DNA from: Leptospira broomii serovar Hurstbridge str. 5399
GTDB lineage: Bacteria > Spirochaetota > Leptospiria > Leptospirales > Leptospiraceae
Direction of reading: 5' to 3'
Length of the DNA: 64,000 nt
Assembly: GCF_000243715.2 (NCBI RefSeq)
Contig: NZ_AHMO02000008.1
Location: forward strand, 1,227,001-1,291,000
The translations under genes and the position numbers were made by a program. Of the stretch, positions 56,949-64,000 are shown piece after piece. Position 1 is the stretch's first letter. Each line of letters starts with the position of its first letter. The notes beneath the pieces were generated by a model. It was given only the letters and a program-made list of their open reading frames with translations. It did no database searches and had not been told where the DNA came from.

Positions 56949-59093
56949 ATGATTTCTCTTCAACCTTTCACATCCCACAAAGAAAGTAAGATATTTTCGT
57001 CGGTAGCAAGAATCTTATTTACCGCCTTTATATACTTCCTTCTCGCTCACATAGGTTTTTATACGGCAGCATATTCGGGATATGCATCCCCCGTTTGGCC
57101 TGCTTCCGGTTGGGCACTTGCTGCGTTGATATTGTTCGGACGAAAGGCGGCATTCGGCGTAATGCTTGGATCTTTTTTCTATAATATCTCAATCAAATCC
57201 GGTATTATTTTGTCCACGCCTTTTGCGCCGGAGTTCTGGGGAGCCATAATTATCGGATTCGGGAGCGGCACTCAAGCTTTCCTCGGCTCAATTCTTTATC
57301 ATAAATTTATACCCAATATCGATCTTACGCAAAAGACGTCCTTCGTAATTCGCTTTCTATGGTTTGAAACCCTAGTCTGCACTGTTAGTGCGTCAGTTGC
57401 AAACACCGGACTCTATCTATTGGGAATCGTTCCCGCAACGGCAATTCCTTCGACTTGGATCTTTTGGTGGCTTGGAGATTCGTTAGGCGTTTTCTTATAC
57501 TTTCCATTCTTCCTTGCATGGCTGAAACCGGAACGATCCTATCTTAAAAAAAGTACATTGAAGGAAACTTTCCCGGTTATACTTCTATTACTTTTATTCG
57601 CCGCCGTAATTTTTAACGTCTTTCGTATTCACACGTTGGAAGTTGATTTTCCCATTTCGTACTTGCTCATCGCTATGGTCGTTTGGTCCTCGCTTCAGTT
57701 CGGAATTCGTGAGTCCTCGTTATCGCTTACCTTAATTTCAGGCCTGGCGATTTTCGGCGCTTTTCACGGATCTTCCCAATTCTTAGCTTCGTCCCGGGAA
57801 ACGTCCTTACTTCTATTGCAAAGCTTTTTATCTGCTCTTTCTATTACGTCTTTATTAGTCTTATCGGTGGTTCGAGAAAGAAGAGAAGCCGAACGACAAC
57901 TAATTCTTTCTCACGGAGAACTGGAGAAATTAATCAACGATCGAACGCAGGAATTGAGAAAATCCAACGTCTCGCTGGGGAAAACCGAGGCGAGATATAA
58001 AGGCCTTTTCGAAAACGTACCTATCGCAATTTTCGAATGCGATTACAGCCAAGTGAAGGCGCTTTTAGATTCTCTTCCAGTCATGGGGAAATTAGAATTT
58101 TATCGATTTCTTTCCAGGAATTTATCTTTTGTGAGGGAATGTTCTCGATCCGTAAGAGTTATCGACGCAAATCGTGAATCGGTAAAAATGTTTCGTGCCA
58201 AATCCAAGCAGGAGGCGTTTTCCGCATCGAGAAGCATTTATAACGTAGAAGAGTCCAAGGAATTTATTAAACTTTTATACTGCATTCGACAAGGATCCAG
58301 AATTTTCGAGTACGATACGTTCTTGATTTCCTGCGACGGAACGAAATTCGAAGCGACTTTGCGTTGGTCTCTTCCCCCGGAATTTGAAAAAACTTTTTCG
58401 TCCGTAATCGTAACGGCCGAAGAAATCACCGGAAAGAAGGAAGCCGAACGACAATTAAAGGCTTCATTGCGCGAGAAAGACGTAATGCTAAAGGAAATTC
58501 ACCATAGGGTAAAGAATAATCTGCAAGCGATTTCAAGTTTATTCAGCCTACAGGCCGAATACGTCAACGACCCGAAAATTCATGAGGCTTTTGCAGAAAG
58601 CCAGCATAGAATTCAAACAATGGCGTTGATTCATGACGAGTTATACCAATCTAAAGATTTAGGAGATATAGAATTTTCAGGATATGCGGAACGCTTATCG
58701 GGAAAAATTCGCGCAGCCTATAAGGTCGAGCCCGAAGTATCCTTAAAAATGGAGATGGAACGCTTAAACTTGGAGGTAAGCATCGCGATCCCGCTCGGGC
58801 TAGTGTTAAACGAACTCCTCACAAATTGTTTTAAATATGCCTTTCCCTCGGGGCTCCGGCCCGAGTCGGGAGAAAGAATGGTTACAGTAAGAATCCGAAA
58901 AGAAAAGGAAACCGGAATTCTGGAAGTTTCGGATAATGGACTAGGCTTACCTAGCGACTTAGATCCGTTCGAAAGTCCATCTTTCGGATTAACATTAGTA
59001 CAAGTTTTAACGCGCCAACTAAAGGGGAAATTAGACTTTTCAAGTTCTGCGGGTAAAGGAACGAGTTTCAGAATTCGGTTCGCAATTCCTTGA
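56949..59093 (+). CDS. Sensor histidine kinase, MASE1-PAS-HisKA_2
   Basis: 714 residues. Residues about 15-310 hold eight or so membrane helices of MASE1 type (SPVWPASGWALAALILFGRKA is typical). A coiled segment (ELEKLINDRTQELRKSN) leads to a PAS domain (about 350-490). The kinase core has EIHHRVKNNLQAISSLFSLQ with His518/His519, the N-box NELLTNCFKYAF, and EVSDNGLGLP and FGLTLVQVL. The HisKA_2 type often passes phosphate to a response regulator encoded elsewhere; no regulator gene is adjacent. The signal is unknown. Confidence 0.93.
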   Translation: MISLQPFTSHKESKIFSSVARILFTAFIYFLLAHIGFYTAAYSGYASPVWPASGWALAALILFGRKAAFGVMLGSFFYNISIKSGIILSTPFAPEFWGAIIIGFGSGTQAFLGSILYHKFIPNIDLTQKTSFVIRFLWFETLVCTVSASVANTGLYLLGIVPATAIPSTWIFWWLGDSLGVFLYFPFFLAWLKPERSYLKKSTLKETFPVILLLLLFAAVIFNVFRIHTLEVDFPISYLLIAMVVWSSLQFGIRESSLSLTLISGLAIFGAFHGSSQFLASSRETSLLLLQSFLSALSITSLLVLSVVRERREAERQLILSHGELEKLINDRTQELRKSNVSLGKTEARYKGLFENVPIAIFECDYSQVKALLDSLPVMGKLEFYRFLSRNLSFVRECSRSVRVIDANRESVKMFRAKSKQEAFSASRSIYNVEESKEFIKLLYCIRQGSRIFEYDTFLISCDGTKFEATLRWSLPPEFEKTFSSVIVTAEEITGKKEAERQLKASLREKDVMLKEIHHRVKNNLQAISSLFSLQAEYVNDPKIHEAFAESQHRIQTMALIHDELYQSKDLGDIEFSGYAERLSGKIRAAYKVEPEVSLKMEMERLNLEVSIAIPLGLVLNELLTNCFKYAFPSGLRPESGERMVTVRIRKEKETGILEVSDNGLGLPSDLDPFESPSFGLTLVQVLTRQLKGKLDFSSSAGKGTSFRIRFAIP

Positions 59094-59142
59094 AGAGAAA
59101 AGTCCTTGCACACCTCTCGCTTTCGTACGAGTAAGGATTGCA

Positions 59143-59769
59143 ATGAAAGCAAAGCCCCCTAGTTCGATTGCAAATCGTGCGGAAGCACGGAGGGAACAAA
59201 TATTAGAAGCAGCCTTAGAGGTATTTTCCGAAAAGGGGTATCATGAAGCTGGAATTGCCGACATCGCCGGAAAATTAAATATCGGCCACGGGACTTGTTA
59301 CAGATATTTCAAAAATAAACTCGATATTCTCCATGCAATCGTGGATAGAATTTTATTCGGAATGATCGAAGTGGTTCGAAACGAAAGCCCGGAAAAATCC
59401 AACACCCTCGAGGAATATCGACAGCAAATTCTCAATATAGGTGAGAAATTTTTTCTGCTTTTCGGTAACGATCCTCGACTAGGAAAAATCGTTTTTTTCG
59501 ATGCGATGGGTTTAGATGAAGCGGTTCAAAGAAAGGTCCGACTCGGAATCGATAAGAGCGCAAAACTGACAGAACTTTATTTGAAGAACGGAGTCCGTAA
59601 AGAATTTCTCCGAAAAGACTTGGATACTCGAATCGCATCCCAAGCGATTAATGCGATGATGTTTGAAGGTATTCGGATCAGCGTCTCATCCGGCAAGGAT
59701 CCCAAATTCGCAAGACGTTGGATGGAAGAGATGCCTAAGCTTATGCTGGAAGGGATGAAAAAAAATTAA
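59143..59769 (+). CDS. TetR-family transcriptional regulator
   Basis: 208 residues. The N-terminal helix-turn-helix is ILEAALEVFSEKGYHEAGIADIAGKL-like in layout with GTCYRYFKNKLDIL as the recognition end. The C-terminal ligand domain has TetR_C features of the fatty-acid-responsive group (FRKDLDTR and MMFEGIR stretches), though the ligand cannot be assigned. It may act on the FadR-like palindrome at 60913-60928, 1.1 kb downstream. AAGGA precedes the ATG. Confidence 0.92.
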   Translation: MKAKPPSSIANRAEARREQILEAALEVFSEKGYHEAGIADIAGKLNIGHGTCYRYFKNKLDILHAIVDRILFGMIEVVRNESPEKSNTLEEYRQQILNIGEKFFLLFGNDPRLGKIVFFDAMGLDEAVQRKVRLGIDKSAKLTELYLKNGVRKEFLRKDLDTRIASQAINAMMFEGIRISVSSGKDPKFARRWMEEMPKLMLEGMKKN

Positions 59770-59801
59770 GTACCGAACGAGGGTCTTTTCGTCCGGTACT
59801 T
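59768..59801. terminator. Bidirectional terminator between tetR and hydrolase genes
   Basis: AAGTACCGAACGA (59768-59780) pairs with TCGTCCGGTACTT (59789-59801) with one mismatch. On the minus strand it is followed by TTTTTTTT, so it serves the leftward hydrolase gene best and probably also the TetR gene. Confidence 0.88.
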
Positions 59802-59822
59802 CTTCATAGTTCTGGCGGTTTC

Positions 59823-60770
59823 TTATTTAGAGGCGATAAAATCCTCGAAATCCTTTACAGTCCTATCCGGAATTTCTTCCATAGGAATATGCCCCGCACC
59901 TTCATATACTTCGAATCTTGCTCCGGGTAAATCCTGTTTCCAATTTCCGAAATATTCGAAAGTAAGCCATTCGTCTTTCGTTCCCCACATCACCATGGTA
60001 GGTTGTTTGATTCGATTAATTCCTACCGACAACTTCGGATTCGTAAATTTTTCTCGAGCAAGTACGAAGAAGTAATTATATGCCTTGCGATTACCTTCCC
60101 TCATCGACAAGTCCGAATATCTATCTTTGATTTCCCGAGTGACCTTACTCTTATCTCCGTATACCTGCTCCACACTCGATTCTATCAGAAATTTAGGTAG
60201 AATATGCTTTGCAAAAGGACTTACTAAAGGATGACTTCCGAACGCAATCATAGGAGGTAATGGTTGCGCGTATCCGGCTGCATCGATTAAGACTAATTTC
60301 TGAACTTTTTCCGGAAATTGAAGGGCATAATTCCAGGATATATAACCGCCCATAGAATTACCGACCAAATAAAACTTATCTATCTCTAACGCTTTCAAAA
60401 ACTTGTTTAGAGTTTGAACGGCTTCCGCAAGATCCAGTTTATTGATATCCGAATTGGGCCCGGTCAATCCGTGTCCGGGTAAATCAAGTCTTATGACGCG
60501 ATATTTGTGCTTTAGTTTCTCATTCCATGCGTCCCAAGTGTGGAGAGACGAACAAACTCCATGCAACAAAACGATAACAGGGCCGTTTCCCACATCCTTA
60601 TAATGGATGTTAAGATCGTCGATTTGGACAAACTTCGATTCGGAATTCGCGTACTTAGATTTCAATTCATCTAAGGGAATGGAGCCCACACCCAAAAATC
60701 GACACGAACCAAGTAGCAAAAGAAAAGTAAGGAGAAGTTTCTTTATTTCAAATATTTTCTTTCGATTCAC
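59823..60770 (-). CDS. Alpha/beta-hydrolase lipoprotein
   Basis: 315 residues. The N-terminal leader LLLTFLLLLGSC ends at Cys23 as a lipobox. The hydrolase has the oxyanion region LLHGVCSS, DLPGHGLT, the nucleophile elbow VGNSMGGY with Ser139, and a C-terminal GAGHIP with the catalytic His. It is similar in shape to bacterial lipases, haloperoxidase-type esterases and meta-cleavage hydrolases. Start codon GTG (complement of 60768-60770) follows GAGGT. As a lipoprotein it would face the periplasm or outside. Substrate is unknown. Confidence 0.87.
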   Translation of the reverse strand: MNRKKIFEIKKLLLTFLLLLGSCRFLGVGSIPLDELKSKYANSESKFVQIDDLNIHYKDVGNGPVIVLLHGVCSSLHTWDAWNEKLKHKYRVIRLDLPGHGLTGPNSDINKLDLAEAVQTLNKFLKALEIDKFYLVGNSMGGYISWNYALQFPEKVQKLVLIDAAGYAQPLPPMIAFGSHPLVSPFAKHILPKFLIESSVEQVYGDKSKVTREIKDRYSDLSMREGNRKAYNYFFVLAREKFTNPKLSVGINRIKQPTMVMWGTKDEWLTFEYFGNWKQDLPGARFEVYEGAGHIPMEEIPDRTVKDFEDFIASK

Positions 60771-60901
60771 AGGATTACCTCATTAACTAAGCTAACCCAT
60801 CCAATGGCTACATGTAAGTCTTTTGAGAATAGTCGGTAAAGTCGATTTTACTTTAATTTCTCCTTTTTCAAATCCTACCCTCTAAATTTTCGATTTCCTC
60901 A

Positions 60902-60932
60902 TTGACAAAACTGAATGACATGTCATTCTTAT
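60902..60932 (+). promoter_or_regulatory. Promoter with FadR-like palindromic operator
   Basis: TTGACA (60902-60907) is a consensus -35 box. A perfect 16-bp palindrome GAATGACATGTCATTC (60913-60928) fills the spacer and reaches the -10 region (weak; TCTTAT at 60927-60932). TGAATGA-N4-TCATTC closely matches the Bacillus FadR (YsiA) site. A bound TetR-type repressor would block RNA polymerase. Confidence 0.6.
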
Positions 60933-60957
60933 TTAATTCCTTTTGGAGGCAATTGAA

Positions 60958-61854
60958 ATGGTTCAAGTAGACGTTTTTTGGTCGTACGGATTAGGAGCCG
61001 GTTATGCTATAGCTGCCGCTAGGCAAATCAGAAAATTACAGAAAGGAGAGAGTAACCCGGGAACACTGGCATCCGTTTCCCAAAAGCAAAAGCCGGTTTC
61101 TTTCTGGAATAACACTTATTTCATAGCGAACCTTCTTTATTTATCGCTGCTATTCGCACCTTCGGGGTTATACCTTGTTTGGCAGTTTACTAGTTGGGAA
61201 ACAATGCATGCAGGCGATAAAGGAATGCCTGGCTGGCTTGTAGCTCTATTCGGTTTAACGAATATTTCACAGGGAATTTTAGGTTTTTGGGTAGTCTGGG
61301 CTCTCCTTAAAGCAGGAAAAACCTTCTGGGCATATCTTCAAATTCCTCTCGGTTACTTCGGAATGTTTTTCCTGCTCGTTCACGGGTGGGACGGATCAGG
61401 TTATATGAGATTTTTCTCTCCGACCAAGGATGCTTTCCAGAATAATTGGACTTTGTTAACCGCTCAACATTGGCTTTTATCGGATGTTGCCATGACTCTA
61501 TATGTAATGGGAATTATCCTAATCCCGACTTTAATCGTCTCCTTACTAAAGATCGAACGGGAAGGATGGGAAACCTCCGTTTCTTCGGAGCTTCCAATAA
61601 TCGTATCGCCTTCGGCGACGGGATCAACCGCGGCGTTCTTTGCAACGGTGTTCGTGGGTTCGCTCGGTTTTGCGATTATTTCTAGTTTACTTATCCACCA
61701 ACTAGGTTGGTTGATCGGCGGACTTTCGTCCGCCATCGCGATCTACATAGTAGGAATCGGAAAGTTCGGGATATTTCCCTTTTTGTATAGAAAGGTTCTT
61801 CAACTTCCATCGGAAGAGAAATCGACTCAAACTTTTATTCGTTCGACCGTCTAA
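60958..61854 (+). CDS. Integral membrane protein, function unknown
   Basis: 298 residues from ATG 60958, nine bases after GGAGG; an in-frame TTG at 60943 lies before that site and is rejected. Six or seven membrane helices are visible (for example NLLYLSLLFAPSGLYLVW, LTNISQGILGFWVVWALL, VAMTLYVMGIILIPTLIV, VFVGSLGFAIISSLLI). Trp and Gly are frequent. I do not recognise a family. The palindrome in its promoter suggests control by fatty-acid or acyl-CoA level. Confidence 0.78.
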   Translation: MVQVDVFWSYGLGAGYAIAAARQIRKLQKGESNPGTLASVSQKQKPVSFWNNTYFIANLLYLSLLFAPSGLYLVWQFTSWETMHAGDKGMPGWLVALFGLTNISQGILGFWVVWALLKAGKTFWAYLQIPLGYFGMFFLLVHGWDGSGYMRFFSPTKDAFQNNWTLLTAQHWLLSDVAMTLYVMGIILIPTLIVSLLKIEREGWETSVSSELPIIVSPSATGSTAAFFATVFVGSLGFAIISSLLIHQLGWLIGGLSSAIAIYIVGIGKFGIFPFLYRKVLQLPSEEKSTQTFIRSTV

Positions 61855-61902
61855 ACCGCTATTTTCGCGATTCTTTGAATCGGGAATGATTCAAAAATTT
61901 CG

Positions 61903-61931
61903 GCCCTAGTTTAATCACCTAGGGCTTTTTT
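61903..61931 (+). terminator. Rightward terminator overlapping the end of the PLP-enzyme gene
   Basis: GCCCTAG (61903-61909) pairs with CTAGGGC (61919-61925), followed by TTTTTT. It ends the membrane-protein transcript and lies partly within the last codons of the convergent gene. Confidence 0.85.
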
Positions 61932-63413
61932 GTATTCAGCGATGAGAAGATCCGGGTTTTCTCGCCCAACCGAAATTCTCACAAGACTCGGATCTAGTCC
62001 GACTTCTTTCAAGAATCCTCGACCGGATTCAGTGGAAACGAGTTCATAATGTGCCAAATACATATAAAGCATATTTAATGTAAATTCCGTACCAAAGCTC
62101 GGTCCTTTTAAAAGTTCCAAAGAATTATAAAACTCCTCTAGAGGAATCCCCGGTTCTATAGTGATCACGCCACAGTGCAGATTTTTGTCCCGGGCAATTT
62201 TAGAGAAATTTCCGTGATTTTCTTCAGAACCGCTCCAATGTACGGCTTTGATTTTGGGATGCTTTTGGAAAAATTCCGCAAGAATTGCCGCATTCTTACC
62301 GATCTCAGTAACTCTTTCCTGATAGTCTTCCACCTCGAAAGCCATACGTTGCATATCGCGAACATAAGGTTGTTCGATAAAATTCGGACATCGATCCTTC
62401 AATTGCCGAAAGTAAGGCGAAACAGGATTTAAAAAGATCGCCCCCATCATTACGTCCGCGTGCCCGCACGCGAACTTAGTCAAACTTTCTACAATCACGT
62501 CCGCAAAAGGCGTTAGATCGACGACCGCCGATCCAGCTACGGAAATATCAGCGACTAAAGGGATTCCGTATTGCGCGAGTAATTCCTTAAGCTTAGGATA
62601 ATCAGGAACTTGGATTAGCGGATTAGTTGGGGACTCCGTTAGAATCGCTGCGACGCGATTTCCTTCTTTCTTTAGGAATTCTTCCAACTCGGTAAGATCT
62701 CCAACTTCGTGAAAGATATGAGAACCCCGCGAATACTTTTCCAATATTCGAATATTATCCACATATAGCCAACCGAGCCTAAGCCAAAGATCTTTCCCTT
62801 CCGTTGCTCGAATCTCATCCAGAACCTTGAAGGTCGTATAGATTCCGTTCATACCGGAATTAGTGAGAAAGACTTCCAAACCTTTTCCCGGATATAAGTT
62901 TTTGAGATCCCGGATAATTCGTTTCTCGGCATCCTGCGTGCGCGCTTCTTCAGGAAAGATGGAATCGATGAGTCCTTTTTTGAACAGATAGTCCTCCGCT
63001 TTTCGAGAGGAAACAAGACATCCTGTGTGTTGGATAAAAGAAAGCACCTCGCCCTCTTTTTCCTTCCCGACAGGAATCTTTAACGTAACGATTCCTTCAT
63101 CTTCGAAAATAAGAGCGTTCTCTATCTTAAAAAGATTGATAATATGGTCGGCGGCTTTTCGAGAATTTAGGATGAATTGAGGGCCCTCGATTCCTTTTGT
63201 TTCCCGATTATAATCCAGAATCCTTTCGACATAAGCGTGGGCTATAAATCTAGGATAACCCGCCTTTAAACGTGAAAGAGTTTCGACTCGCTTTTCTTCA
63301 TAGCCTACGACGTCGAGAACCTGGGGAAGGCTCATCGATACCGCGTGAATATTGGAAAACGGAATTCTTTCTCCGCAAATTCTTCGAAATGATTCTTCTA
63401 CTTCCTTTAACAT
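61911..63413 (-). CDS. Cys/Met-metabolism PLP enzyme, cystathionine gamma-synthase-like
   Basis: 500 residues. The C-terminal 350 match the cystathionine gamma-synthase family: [42 protein letters not shown] and the PLP lysine in [19 protein letters not shown]. About 140 residues precede the core, as in fungal Str2-type enzymes; bacterial MetB is near 390 residues. It may join an activated homoserine ester with cysteine or sulfide. Reaction specificity cannot be read from sequence. It is transcribed leftward after prfA with a 60-base gap. Confidence 0.83.
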   Translation of the reverse strand: MLKEVEESFRRICGERIPFSNIHAVSMSLPQVLDVVGYEEKRVETLSRLKAGYPRFIAHAYVERILDYNRETKGIEGPQFILNSRKAADHIINLFKIENALIFEDEGIVTLKIPVGKEKEGEVLSFIQHTGCLVSSRKAEDYLFKKGLIDSIFPEEARTQDAEKRIIRDLKNLYPGKGLEVFLTNSGMNGIYTTFKVLDEIRATEGKDLWLRLGWLYVDNIRILEKYSRGSHIFHEVGDLTELEEFLKKEGNRVAAILTESPTNPLIQVPDYPKLKELLAQYGIPLVADISVAGSAVVDLTPFADVIVESLTKFACGHADVMMGAIFLNPVSPYFRQLKDRCPNFIEQPYVRDMQRMAFEVEDYQERVTEIGKNAAILAEFFQKHPKIKAVHWSGSEENHGNFSKIARDKNLHCGVITIEPGIPLEEFYNSLELLKGPSFGTEFTLNMLYMYLAHYELVSTESGRGFLKEVGLDPSLVRISVGRENPDLLIAEYKKALGD

Positions 63414-63473
63414 AATCCGTTTACCATCGCAAACCCCAACTAGGAAACTTCAACCCAATAAACCGAACTTTCC

Positions 63474-64000
63474 TCAATGAGCTTGAGATTCTGCCAGTCG
63501 CTTGGCTCTATCTTCTTCCGTTAAAGCACCGATTAAATCATCTAGGTCGCCTTCCATTATACCAGAAAGGTTATGACTAGTAAAGCCGATGCGGTGATCC
63601 GTACAGCGCCCCTGCGGAAAGTTGTATGTCCGAATTCTCTCCGATCGATCCCCCGTTCCGACCATCTGCTTTTTCAATGCATCTGCCGCAGCTTTCTTTT
63701 CTTCAGCCTGCTTTTCCAAGATTCGAGCGCTTAAAATTCGCATCGCTTTAGCTTTATTCTTATGTTGCGATTTCTCGTCCTGACAGGCGACAGCGATACC
63801 GGTCGGAATATGCGTGATTCGTACTGCAGAGTCCGTCGTATTTACGTGCTGCCCACCGGATCCGGAAGAACGATAGACGTCGATTCGTAGATCGTTTTCG
63901 TTGATATTAATTTCGGATTCTTCTGCTTCCGGCAAAACGGCGACGGTTACGGCGCTTGTATGAATTCGTCCTCCGGATTCGGTCGCAGGAATGCGTTGGA
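63474..64000 (-). CDS. prfA: Peptide chain release factor 1, C-terminal part (runs off the window)
   Basis: The frame is open to the window edge and codes for [36 protein letters not shown] with the catalytic GGQ, and a C-terminal [22 protein letters not shown] and YNFPQGRxTDHR identify RF1 or RF2 class; [11 protein letters not shown] and the CTDHRIG segment favour RF1. The anticodon-like PxT motif lies outside the window. RF1 ends translation at UAA and UAG. The gene upstream in many bacteria is hemA or prmC-linked; here the context is cut. Confidence 0.95.
   Translation of the reverse strand, partial: QRIPATESGGRIHTSAVTVAVLPEAEESEININENDLRIDVYRSSGSGGQHVNTTDSAVRITHIPTGIAVACQDEKSQHKNKAKAMRILSARILEKQAEEKKAAADALKKQMVGTGDRSERIRTYNFPQGRCTDHRIGFTSHNLSGIMEGDLDDLIGALTEEDRAKRLAESQAH

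Overview
The window looks like core chromosome of a Leptospira species. The strongest marker is a near-full match to the leptospiral OmpA-domain lipoprotein Loa22 (26633-27277). Other support comes from a lone 5S rRNA gene (leptospiral rRNA genes are unlinked), a tmRNA with tag ANNELALAA, many lipoproteins with loose lipoboxes, and several long proteins I know only as leptospiral hypotheticals. I cannot fix the species. I see no insertion sequence, prophage or CRISPR array. The one mobile-element-like scar is an imperfect duplication of the tmRNA 3' end.

Layout. 1-4.4 kb: the end of a SpoIIE-type phosphatase, a 30-residue Lys/Ala-rich protein, and a leftward group with a suppressor-of-fused (SUFU) domain protein and small unknowns. 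4.6-10.2 kb: a leftward acyl-CoA operon (acyl-CoA ligase, acyl-CoA dehydrogenase, MaoC hydratase, thiolase-like protein lacking the usual catalytic residues). 10.3-15 kb: cytochrome P450, M23 peptidase, ligA and a CWC-type zinc protein. 15.2-16.7 kb: a CpxP/CnrX-like periplasmic protein, an ECF sigma factor and a one-pass membrane protein that is probably its anti-sigma factor, behind an ECF-like promoter. 16.9-23.1 kb: SanA-like protein, GDP-6-deoxymannose reductase (rmd), and four overlapping rightward genes (degenerate methyltransferase-like protein plus three GT4 glycosyltransferases). 23.1-26.5 kb: SMR exporter with MarR regulator, inositol monophosphatase, DUF1232 protein, RluD-type pseudouridine synthase. 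26.6-32.3 kb: loa22, fumC, a 702-residue unknown, malic enzyme.

32.5-37.4 kb: the classical rpmH-rnpA-yidD-yidC-jag-mnmE block, leftward, with the 5S gene upstream of rpmH instead of dnaA. rnpA is intact but has no ATG, GTG or TTG start, so simple gene callers miss it. 37.9-44.5 kb: Fpg/Nei-type glycosylase, a 777-residue membrane protein, avtA and a class III nucleotide cyclase. 44.5-45.1 kb: ssrA with its 3'-end duplication. 45.5-51.1 kb: rightward envelope genes (SGNH hydrolase, anchored protein, HEAT-repeat lipoprotein, unknown lipoprotein, metallo-beta-lactamase-fold lipoprotein). 51.2-56.9 kb: second acyl-CoA ligase, Lys/His-rich secreted protein, aat, thpR and a pabB-pabC fusion. 56.9-64 kb: MASE1 histidine kinase, TetR regulator, alpha/beta hydrolase lipoprotein, a membrane protein under a FadR-like operator, a cystathionine-gamma-synthase-like PLP enzyme, and the 3' part of prfA.

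Themes: fatty-acid chemistry (two ligases, a beta-oxidation-like operon, a FadR-like site), surface glycan synthesis, envelope lipoproteins, and translation/membrane insertion. Less expected items are the rnpA start, the ECF/CnrX-like module, hairpins enclosing ribosome-binding sites at two start codons, two unannotated small ORFs, and the recurring Lys/Ala-rich tails.
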